From: Salinirussus sp.
GTDB lineage: Archaea > Halobacteriota > Halobacteria > Halobacteriales > Haloarculaceae
Assembly: GCA_028275005.1 (NCBI GenBank)
Contig: JAQCNN010000061.1
Span: 1-5,910, forward strand
Direction of reading: 5' to 3'
Length of the DNA stretch: 5,910 bases
Position numbers and translations under genes: made by a program. The notes beneath the pieces were generated by a model that searched no databases, had not been told where the DNA came from, and worked only from the letters and a program-made list of their open reading frames with translations. This document shows, piece after piece, positions 1 through 5,018 of the stretch (positions are counted from its first letter, which is position 1; every line of letters starts with the position of its first letter).

Positions 1-16
1 CCGGGTACGGCCCGCA

Positions 17-547
17 TTACACCGAATCCGGCGCCGCGTGGATCGTGAGGGTGACCTCTCGGGACTCACCTTCGAGGTCGGTGACGATCCGGTGAATAAC
101 CCGCTCGGCCTCGCTTTTGACCTTTGGCTTCACGCGGTCGATGAGCCAGTCCAGCGAGACAAACCGGGGGAGGTCGACCAGCCGCTCGTCGGCGGACTCG
201 GGCGCGAACTCGACGTACAGCCGGACCCGGGTGGCCTCCTCGACCCCCTCCGGGGCAGCCTCGGGTTCGGGGTCGACCTGCCAGTGCCCACGGGCGTCGA
301 GGTCCTTTACGAGCCGCCAGTCGATCCGCTGGGGTGGCTCGATGTCGGTCACCTCCGAGACGGCGGTGTAGGAGAGCCGCCACCACGCGAAGGTGAGGTC
401 GTAGTTCGTGCCGGTGCCGCCGTCACCGCGCTGGTCGACCTCCCGGAGGTGTTTTGAGTACTCGGCGTACCGCGGGAAATCCAGGAGAAACTCGTACACC
501 TCCTCGGGCGGCAGGTGGACGACGGTACTGACCTCGATACTATCCAC
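17..547 (-). CDS. SRPBCC-family (START/Bet v1-like) protein, polyketide cyclase/dehydrase type
   Basis: This 176-residue acidic protein has no signal peptide or membrane segment, so it should be cytoplasmic. The N-terminus fits the SRPBCC fold: a first beta-strand (about residues 3-10, IEVSTVVHL), then the helix PPEEVYEFLLDFPRYAEYS (13-31), a typical 'aeevfeflsD.pryaeWsp' segment. Alternating strands follow (48-64, 66-79), with a long C-terminal helix around 132-158 that would close the hydrophobic cavity. Family members bind lipids, polyketides or other hydrophobic ligands, and some act as cyclases or hydrolases; nothing here identifies the ligand. The start is GTG at 545-547; no better in-frame start lies just upstream, and a weak box A (569-575) sits about 25 nt upstream, suggesting a leaderless transcript. 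It is divergent from coaBC with 97 nt between the starts, which is not evidence of shared function. The fold call is fairly secure; the function is unknown. Confidence 0.82.
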   Translation of the reverse strand: MDSIEVSTVVHLPPEEVYEFLLDFPRYAEYSKHLREVDQRGDGGTGTNYDLTFAWWRLSYTAVSEVTDIEPPQRIDWRLVKDLDARGHWQVDPEPEAAPEGVEEATRVRLYVEFAPESADERLVDLPRFVSLDWLIDRVKPKVKSEAERVIHRIVTDLEGESREVTLTIHAAPDSV

Positions 548-568
548 ACACGTAGTTCGGTCGCCAGT

Positions 569-575
569 ACGTAAG
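569..575 (-). promoter_or_regulatory. Weak box A (TATA) candidate for the SRPBCC gene
   Basis: On the minus strand the sequence reads CTTACGT, centred about 25 nt upstream of the GTG at 547, the spacing expected for a leaderless archaeal transcript. The match to TTTAWA is poor, so position is the main support. Confidence 0.35.
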
Positions 576-615
576 CCTCACGCCCTGCCTGTGTGTCGGT
601 CGGACCCCGGAACAG

Positions 616-622
616 TTTATAT
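616..622 (+). promoter_or_regulatory. Box A (TATA) promoter of coaBC
   Basis: TTTATAT stands out in GC-rich surroundings and is centred 26 nt upstream of the chosen GTG start at 645. This places initiation at or within a base or two of the start codon, so the mRNA should be leaderless. It also argues against the longer in-frame extension upstream of 645. Confidence 0.7.
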
Positions 623-644
623 CCCGGGCAGGCCAAAGGCGGGT

Positions 645-1799
645 GTGCTGGAAGGAGTCAATGTCGCGCTCGGGGTCGCGGGCTCGATTGCGGCGGTCAA
701 GACCGTCGAACTCGCCCACGAACTCCGCCGGCAGGGGGCGGCCGTCCGGGGGGTGATGACCCCCGCAGCCGAGGGGATCATCCACCCCTGGGCGCTGGAG
801 TTTGCCACCGAAAACGACGTCATCACCGAGATCACCGGGCGCGTCGAACACGTCGAACTCTGTGGCCGGGAGGGGTGGGCGGACGTCCTCCTCGTCGCGC
901 CGGCGACCGCCAACACGGTGGGGAAGATGGCCGCCGCCGTCGACGACACGCCGGTCACGACCTGCGCGACGACGGCCTTTGGCGCCGGCGTGCCCGTCGT
1001 GGTGGTGCCGGCGATGCACGAGCCGATGTACGACCACCCCGGTGTGCTGGACGCGCTGGACCGGCTGGCGGAGTGGGGCGTCGACTTTGTCGACCCTCGG
1101 GTCGAGGAGGGAAAGGCGAAGATCGCCACCGAGGCGGCCGTCGTCACGGGGGTTGCCCGGGCGACGGCCGCGGACACACTCGCCGGCGAGACGGTCGTCG
1201 TCACCAGCGGGGCGACCACCGAGTCGGTCGACCCGATCCGGACGCTGTCGAACCGCGCCTCGGGCAAGACCGGGCGGGCGGTCGCCCGGGCCTGTTACGC
1301 CCGCGGCGCGACGGTGGTGCTCGTCCACGACGGGCCCGACGTTCCGTGGGCCGAGACCGAGCAGGTCGAGAGCGCCGCCGAGATGCTCGCGGCCGTCGAA
1401 GCGCACGCGCCAGACGCGGACGCGCTGGTCTCGGCGGCGGCCATCGCCGACTACACCGTCGACACCGCGGACGAGAAGCTGCGTTCGGGCCGGGAGTTGA
1501 CACTGGAGCTAGAGCCGACGCCGAAGCTGATCGACACCGTCCGCGAGCACAACCCGGCCCTGCCGATCGTCGGCTTCAAGGCCGAGACCGGCGGTGACGA
1601 CGAGACCGTCGTCGCCAGGGCCCGCGAGACGATGGCGCGGGTCGACCTGGCGTTCGTCGTCGGCAACGACGCGAGCGTGATGGGCGAGGAGCGAACGCGG
1701 GCGCTGCTGGTCGACACCGACGGGGCCGAGCCCGTCGAGGGGTCGAAAGCCGAGTTGGGCGCCCGGGTTGCCGACCGATTGGCCGGCGTCCTGGGGTGA
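645..1799 (+). CDS. coaBC: Bifunctional phosphopantothenoylcysteine decarboxylase / phosphopantothenate-cysteine ligase
   Basis: CoaBC (Dfp) catalyses two cytoplasmic steps of coenzyme A synthesis: nucleotide-dependent ligation of cysteine to 4'-phosphopantothenate, then FMN-dependent decarboxylation to 4'-phosphopantetheine. With the GTG at 645 the protein has 384 residues, normal for the fusion. The N-terminal flavoprotein half (about 1-175) shows the FMN loop GVAGSIAAVK (10-19), the likely catalytic His69 in VEHVEL, APATANT (85-91) and PAMHEPM (122-128). The CoaB half (about 182-384) starts at TVVVTSGATTESVDPIR (183-199) and carries SNRASGKTG (202-210), AAAIADYTVD (264-273), the conserved K278 and K294 regions, VGFKAET (309-315) and VGNDASVMG (339-347). 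Two departures from bacterial Dfp are visible: the PxMN asparagine is His125, and the cysteine clamp 'ACG..G.GRM' is replaced by EEGKAKIA (154-161). I recall both as archaeal traits. The frame is open back to 408, but that extension is antisense to the SRPBCC gene and unlike the family. Confidence 0.95.
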   Translation: MLEGVNVALGVAGSIAAVKTVELAHELRRQGAAVRGVMTPAAEGIIHPWALEFATENDVITEITGRVEHVELCGREGWADVLLVAPATANTVGKMAAAVDDTPVTTCATTAFGAGVPVVVVPAMHEPMYDHPGVLDALDRLAEWGVDFVDPRVEEGKAKIATEAAVVTGVARATAADTLAGETVVVTSGATTESVDPIRTLSNRASGKTGRAVARACYARGATVVLVHDGPDVPWAETEQVESAAEMLAAVEAHAPDADALVSAAAIADYTVDTADEKLRSGRELTLELEPTPKLIDTVREHNPALPIVGFKAETGGDDETVVARARETMARVDLAFVVGNDASVMGEERTRALLVDTDGAEPVEGSKAELGARVADRLAGVLG

Positions 1800-1810
1800 C
1801 CGCCGGAGCG

Positions 1811-1816
1811 TTTATA
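1811..1816 (+). promoter_or_regulatory. Box A (TATA) promoter of the pilin gene, giving a long leader
   Basis: TTTATA, followed by a further AT-rich stretch (GGATATA), lies 95-100 nt upstream of the pilin GTG. Initiation would fall near 1838-1842, inside the short repeat GACAGACAGAC (1834-1844), leaving a leader of about 70 nt. An operator role for the repeat is only a guess. Confidence 0.55.
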
Positions 1817-1898
1817 GGATATACCGGCTAGCTGACAGACAGACTGTGTCCCGAACCGTCCACGACAACGCGGACTGCGGGCGGCGGAAGCGCGACGT

Positions 1899-1903
1899 GG
1901 AGG
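1899..1903 (+). promoter_or_regulatory. Shine-Dalgarno deciding the pilin GTG start
   Basis: GGAGG lies 7 nt before the GTG at 1911 and is complementary to the 3' end of archaeal 16S rRNA. No ATG, GTG or TTG occurs in frame between the in-frame TGA at 1833 and the GTG at 1911, so this site fixes the start. The SD partly overlaps the right arm of a possible hairpin, TCCACG (1859-1864) with CGTGGA (1896-1901). Confidence 0.6.
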
Positions 1904-1910
1904 GGCCACC

Positions 1911-2405
1911 GTGAGCCCCGGTCGCCGGGGGACGAACCGGTCGGTCAGCCCGGTCATCGGCGCCGTGTTGATGATCGCCGTCACGGTTGTGCTCGCGTCC
2001 ACAGCCGCCGCGTTCGTCTTCGGGTTTGGCGACCGGATCAACACCACCGCGCCACAGACGGGCTTCTCGACGAAATACACCGGCAGTCCCGAGGGGTCGA
2101 CGGACAGCTGGGGCCACTCCTACGGGGGCGACTTCGACAACGACGGAACCGCCGAAACCGGGGAACTCGACGTCGAGTTCACGAGCGGCGAGGGGATCGA
2201 CGTTGAGCGGGTCAGCGTCAGCTACCCCGGCGGGACAAACGAGACAACGGCGGGAACGGATATCGACAGCAACGGGGACGGCGAACTGGATGCAGGCGAC
2301 AGCCTCAGGCTCGCGGTCGCGCCCGGCGACACGGTCCGGGTCGTCTGGACCGCGCCCAGCGGCGAGCGAACGGCGACGCTGACGACCCTGGACGTGCCGG
2401 GCTGA
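1911..2405 (+). CDS. Type IV pilin-like protein, archaeal Pilin_N (DUF1628) family
   Basis: This 164-residue protein has the layout of haloarchaeal adhesion-pilus subunits. A short basic N-terminus (residues 1-10, with R5, R6, R10) precedes SVSPVIGAVLMIAVTVVLAS (11-30) and a hydrophobic run ending near F39. 'SPVIG' followed by a hydrophobic helix is the hallmark of Pilin_N proteins, which the prepilin peptidase PibD cleaves just before the hydrophobic segment, here near residues 9-12. The ectodomain (about 45-164) is acidic and ends in a typical haloarchaeal pattern: AGDSLRLAV (128-136), PGDTVRVVWT (138-147), then a strand ending VPG. Two loops resemble EF-hand calcium sites (74-85 and 119-130). 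The start is a GTG with a good Shine-Dalgarno. No other pilus-assembly gene is visible nearby, so it may be a stand-alone subunit or minor pilin. Family assignment is secure; the exact pilus role is not. Confidence 0.88.
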   Translation: MSPGRRGTNRSVSPVIGAVLMIAVTVVLASTAAAFVFGFGDRINTTAPQTGFSTKYTGSPEGSTDSWGHSYGGDFDNDGTAETGELDVEFTSGEGIDVERVSVSYPGGTNETTAGTDIDSNGDGELDAGDSLRLAVAPGDTVRVVWTAPSGERTATLTTLDVPG

Positions 2406-2462
2406 GGTGGACGGGTCGGGGGTGGGACCTGACCGGCACGGACACGGCTGTTTGGGTCACCC

Positions 2463-2469
2463 TTTTACT
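2463..2469 (+). promoter_or_regulatory. Box A candidate for the secreted hypothetical protein
   Basis: TTTTACT is centred 27 nt upstream of the ATG at 2493, again the leaderless spacing. It is the only T-rich stretch in the gap after the pilin gene, so it could also help end the upstream transcript. Confidence 0.5.
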
Positions 2470-2492
2470 CGCGGGTCGCCTCGGGGCGAGCG

Positions 2493-2981
2493 ATGGAGCG
2501 CTCGCGGGCCGCGGTCTACGCGACAGTCACGCTCATCGTCGTGGTGACAGTCGCCAGCGGGCCGCTGGTCGGCGCCGTCACGGTCCCGGAAGGTGGGGTC
2601 TCTGGGCCGGACCCCGGCACCGGCAACGCGACGGTTTCGGTTGTCTCGGTGCCCGACCGGGTCACGCTCGAACCCGGGGCGTACGACACCGACGTCTACT
2701 ATCTGGAGGTGCCCGACGCCGTCGTCGACATCTCCGCGGCGACCGGCAAGCCCGTGCTCACCTACTCGTTGAGCGTGCCGGAGCTACGGAGTCGGTCGTC
2801 GGTCTTTTTTCTTCGGGCCGGCGAACGGGGTCAAAAGAAGCTCACGATGGACCGGCTGAGCTTCGACCCCGCGGCGGTCGACCAGGAGCGGTACACCGGT
2901 GAACTCCGGCTGGTGTTGCGCGGGTCCGGCGGCGAGGTGACACTGTACAGCGAGCCGGTCACTGTCGACGTGAGGCGGTGA
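2493..2981 (+). CDS. Secreted hypothetical protein with Sec signal peptide
   Basis: I do not recognise a named family. The 162-residue product starts with a short charged N-terminus (E2, R3, R5), a hydrophobic core (about 8-22) and a plausible signal peptidase site after VGA (26-28). There is no twin-arginine motif, lipobox cysteine or C-terminal membrane anchor, so the mature part (about 134 residues) should be released or held at the cell surface. The mature part is rich in predicted beta-strands (VSVVSVPDRVTLEPG, 48-62; YLEVPDAVVDIS, 71-82; GELRLVL, 140-146; EVTLYSEPVTVDVR, 151-161), which suggests an Ig-like or other beta-sandwich domain; this is inference. Within it, TTTTTTCTT (2805-2813) encodes consecutive rare Phe-Phe-Leu codons in an otherwise GC-ending gene. 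It follows the pilin gene by 87 nt on the same strand, so a joint envelope role is possible, although it has its own likely promoter. Confidence 0.75.
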   Translation: MERSRAAVYATVTLIVVVTVASGPLVGAVTVPEGGVSGPDPGTGNATVSVVSVPDRVTLEPGAYDTDVYYLEVPDAVVDISAATGKPVLTYSLSVPELRSRSSVFFLRAGERGQKKLTMDRLSFDPAAVDQERYTGELRLVLRGSGGEVTLYSEPVTVDVRR

Positions 2982-3017
2982 GCCGGGGCCGGCCGGCGGC
3001 GAGGCTGGTGAGACAGG

Positions 3018-3022
3018 TTTTT
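3018..3022 (+). promoter_or_regulatory. T-rich box A candidate for the purine phosphoribosyltransferase gene
   Basis: A TTTTT run in GC-rich sequence is centred 27 nt before the ATG at 3047, fitting a leaderless transcript. The same run lies 36 nt after the upstream stop and could also act as an archaeal oligo-T terminator for that gene. Confidence 0.5.
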
Positions 3023-3046
3023 GCCCGGCCTCGCAGTACCGCGAGT

Positions 3047-3616
3047 ATGGACCGGCTCGCGGGTTCGTTGCGGGAGGCGCCGATCGTCGAGAAAGAGGGC
3101 TATCACTACTTTATCCACCCGGTCAGTGACGGTGTCCCAAAGCTCGAGCCCGAGCTACTGCGGGAGATTGTCGTCCGGATCGTCCGCAAGGCCGACATCG
3201 ACGGCGTGGACAAGATCATCGCCCCGGAGGCGATGGGGATCCACATCTCCACGGCGGTCTCACTGATGACGGACATCCCCGTCGTCGTCGCGCGTAAACG
3301 GGAGTACGGCCTCGAGGACGAGGTCGCGCTCTCGAAGGCGACGGGCTACGAGGAGTCGGAGATGTTCATCAACGACGTCAGCGCGGGCGACCGCGTGGTC
3401 GTGATCGACGACGTGCTCTCGACCGGCGGGACACTCGCCGCCCTGTTGGACGCGCTCGACGGGATCGGCGCCGAGGTCGTCGACACCGTTGCCGTGATCA
3501 AGAAGGTCGGCGGGGAGAACGCCGTCGAGGAGGCCGACTACCGGGTGAAGACGCTGATCAACGTCGACGTCAAAGGCGGCGAGGTCGTCATCGTCGACGA
3601 ACAGGGCGACGACTGA
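3047..3616 (+). CDS. hpt: HGPRTase-like purine phosphoribosyltransferase, archaeal type
   Basis: Enzymes of this family transfer ribose 5-phosphate from PRPP to a purine base (hypoxanthine or guanine in characterised archaeal members) to form the nucleotide in cytoplasmic purine salvage. The 189-residue product has the full length of the archaeal Hpt group. Its PRPP-binding signature is VVVIDDVLSTGGT (117-129), with the acidic pair D121-D122 and the phosphate loop STGGT. It also has the conserved N-terminal IVEKEGYHYFIHPVSDG (13-29) and the IIAPEAMGIHISTAVS segment (57-72) equivalent to the first loop of type I PRTases. To my recollection haloarchaeal sequences of this type are called 'HGPRTase-like' because their substrate is unproven, so the symbol is provisional and adenine or another base is possible. 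The ATG at 3047 is preferred over the GTG at 2978, because the extension overlaps the upstream gene, is basic and unlike the family, and the box A spacing fits 3047. Confidence 0.9.
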   Translation: MDRLAGSLREAPIVEKEGYHYFIHPVSDGVPKLEPELLREIVVRIVRKADIDGVDKIIAPEAMGIHISTAVSLMTDIPVVVARKREYGLEDEVALSKATGYEESEMFINDVSAGDRVVVIDDVLSTGGTLAALLDALDGIGAEVVDTVAVIKKVGGENAVEEADYRVKTLINVDVKGGEVVIVDEQGDD

Positions 3617-3695
3617 TACTGCTGGCTGTAACTGTTTGAAGCTATCCGCGGCCCCGGGGTCGCGAAATTCGTCACAGAGTTACAGCCGGCAGTAT
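3616..3695. repeat. 18-bp near-perfect inverted repeat with a GC-rich internal hairpin
   Basis: The left arm (3617-3633, TACTGCTGGCTGTAACT) and right arm (3678-3694, AGTTACAGCCGGCAGTA) are reverse complements except at one position, where RNA would form a G-U pair (3623 with 3688). The pair A3616-T3695 extends the stem to 18 bp and takes in the last base of the PRTase stop codon. The 44-nt loop contains a second GC-rich dyad, CGCGGCCCC (3647-3655) with GGGGTCGCG (3656-3664), again with one G-U. Each arm ends in TA, so this could be a small TA-flanked insertion remnant (MITE-like). It could instead be a 3'-end hairpin of the PRTase mRNA; no oligo-T tract follows the right arm, which weakens a classical terminator reading. 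The arms are seen directly; the role is open. Confidence 0.8.
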
Positions 3696-3735
3696 GACCC
3701 GCGCCGGCGACGGCCCGCAGGCCTCGACCGGAACC

Positions 3736-3742
3736 GATTAGT
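3736..3742 (+). promoter_or_regulatory. Weak box A candidate for the SDR gene
   Basis: GATTAGT is centred 27 nt upstream of the ATG at 3766. The spacing is right but the sequence is a poor TATA box. If it is used, the mRNA would be leaderless and would start downstream of the 3616-3695 inverted repeat. Confidence 0.35.
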
Positions 3743-3765
3743 CTGTGGTACAACTACTGAATATC

Positions 3766-4497
3766 ATGCGCACACTTGTCACAGGTGCGAGTCGCGGGGT
3801 CGGCCGGGCGGCGGCGCTGCGGTTGGCCGGCGACCACGACGTCGCGGTCGGGTACAACGAGTCGACGGCCGCCGCCGAGACAGTCGCCGAGACGGCCCGG
3901 GAGCGCGGGGCGACCGCGACGGCCGTACAGGGTGACGTCCGCGACGCCGACGCGGCCGCGGGGATGGTCGAGTCGGCGGTCGACGGGCTGGGTGGGTTAG
4001 ACGCCGTCGTGAACAACGCCGGGGTCGTCGCGCCGGCCCGGACCCCCGAGCTGGACGACGACCGCTTCGAGCGGGTCGTGCAGACGAACCTGACGGGTGC
4101 GTTCTACGTCACCCGCGCGGCTGTCGAACACCTCGACCCCGGCGGCGATGTGGTGTTCGTCTCCTCGATCGGCGGTACCGCCGGCACCGTCGACGCCAGT
4201 TACGCGGCGAGCAAGGCCGGCCTGCACGGGCTGACCCGGGCGCTCGCCCGCGAGTACGGGGGTGAGGGGGTCCAGGTCAACGCGGTCGCGCCCGGCCCCG
4301 TCGAGACCGACATGAACGACGAGATCCTGGCGTACCTGGAGTCGGTCGACTTCCGGGGTCACGAGGACGTCGACACCCACCTCCCGCAGTACGCCTGCGA
4401 GCCCGAGACAGTCGCCCACACCGTCGAGTACCTCCTCGAGAACGACTACGTACAGGGCGAGGTCGTCAACGTCAACGGCGGGATGCAGTTCCGGTAG
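3766..4497 (+). CDS. Short-chain dehydrogenase/reductase, 3-oxoacyl-ACP reductase (FabG)-like
   Basis: This is a complete classical SDR of 243 residues, predicted to be a cytoplasmic NADP(H)-dependent oxidoreductase acting on a carbonyl or alcohol substrate. It shows the Rossmann glycine motif TGASRGVG (6-13), where Arg10 favours NADP(H); GDVRD (56-60) for the adenine pocket; NNAG (83-86); and the catalytic tetrad Asn108 (QTNLTG), Ser134 (VSSIGG), Tyr146 and Lys150 (YAASK). It ends in the usual GEVVNVNGGM strand. Similarity is to the FabG group, but haloarchaea have isoprenoid lipids and no standard fatty-acid synthase, so the true substrate is unknown. ATG 3766 is chosen because the glycine motif then begins at residue 6, as usual; an upstream GTG (3745) would add only seven unconserved residues. 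The stop TAG (4495-4497) shares its last base with the GTG of the following TenA frame. Confidence 0.9.
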   Translation: MRTLVTGASRGVGRAAALRLAGDHDVAVGYNESTAAAETVAETARERGATATAVQGDVRDADAAAGMVESAVDGLGGLDAVVNNAGVVAPARTPELDDDRFERVVQTNLTGAFYVTRAAVEHLDPGGDVVFVSSIGGTAGTVDASYAASKAGLHGLTRALAREYGGEGVQVNAVAPGPVETDMNDEILAYLESVDFRGHEDVDTHLPQYACEPETVAHTVEYLLENDYVQGEVVNVNGGMQFR

Positions 4498-4991
4498 TGG
4501 GCGGGCGCACGAAGGCGCGCACCGAGCCGGTGATGACCGGGCTGATGGAGGGCGCACACACCGTCCTCGAGGGCGAGATGGACCTGCACCGCGACTTTGC
4601 CGCCGAGTGGGCCCTCTCCCCCGCGGACATAGAGGCCGTCCGGAAGGCGCCGACCTGTGTCGCCTACACCAACTTCCTCGTCCGGGCGGCCGACGAGGGC
4701 TCGTTTCCCGAGGTCGTCGCGGCGGTCGACCCCTGTGGCCAGGGCTACCTGGATACCGCCGACCACATGGCCGACCCGGCCACCGGGGAGCACCGCTACA
4801 CCCCGTTCATCGGGAAATACACCGGCGAGGAGTTCCGGGAGTCCGTCGCCTGGATGCGCGACCTCCTCGACCGCTGTGGGGAGCAGTGCCCTGGCGAGCG
4901 CGAGGCGATGCGGGAGGCGTTCCTGACGAGCACCCGCCTCGGACACGAGTTCTGGGAGATGTGTTATACGCGGGAGGACCGGAGCGTGTGA
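4497..4991 (+). CDS. N-terminally truncated TenA-family protein (possible pseudogene)
   Basis: TenA proteins (about 220 residues) are all-helical thiaminase II/aminopyrimidine aminohydrolases of thiamin salvage. This 164-residue frame matches only from the middle of the family onward: EGEMDLHRDFAAEWALSPAD (25-44), the AYTNFLV helix (56-62), DPCGQGY (78-84) with the catalytic-type Cys80 and Tyr84, the FIGKYTGEEF segment (104-113), and the C-terminal STRLGHEFWEMCY (145-157). The first ~70 residues, including the helix that carries the conserved catalytic Asp ('QD.yYL'; Asp44 in B. subtilis TenA), are absent; that space is occupied by the SDR gene, and the upstream in-frame sequence does not resemble TenA. 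The usual Glu of the 'yE..FW' motif appears as Gly149. The GTG at 4497 overlaps the SDR stop, so translation could be coupled; ATG 4533 is an alternative start. The frame has no internal stop and keeps haloarchaeal codon use, so the loss is recent or the remnant is maintained. Family call good; activity doubtful. Confidence 0.75.
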   Translation: MGGRTKARTEPVMTGLMEGAHTVLEGEMDLHRDFAAEWALSPADIEAVRKAPTCVAYTNFLVRAADEGSFPEVVAAVDPCGQGYLDTADHMADPATGEHRYTPFIGKYTGEEFRESVAWMRDLLDRCGEQCPGEREAMREAFLTSTRLGHEFWEMCYTREDRSV

Positions 4992-5018
4992 GTGGCCACC
5001 CTGGGCGCTCCCGCGTGG

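Noticed and set aside
408..644. N-terminal extension of coaBC to an upstream ATG
   Set aside because: It is antisense to the SRPBCC gene, its composition is unlike the family, and it would place box A (616-622) inside the coding region. The family N-terminus starts at the GTG at 645.
540..1406. Long open frame antisense to coaBC
   Set aside because: It is a by-product of GC-rich codon bias opposite a confidently identified gene. Its product is rich in Arg, Gly and Pro, unlike the acidic haloarchaeal proteins here, and matches no family I recognise.
2468..2490. Hairpin before the secreted protein start (CTCGC 2468-2472 with GCGAG 2486-2490; CGCC 2477-2480 with GGCG 2485-2488)
   Set aside because: The stems are short and lie mostly upstream of the likely leaderless transcription start, so they would barely be transcribed. 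They are no more than expected from GC content.
2978..3046. N-terminal extension of the PRTase gene to the GTG at 2978
   Set aside because: The 23 added residues are basic and not part of the Hpt family, overlap the upstream gene's stop, and run through the T-rich box A candidate.
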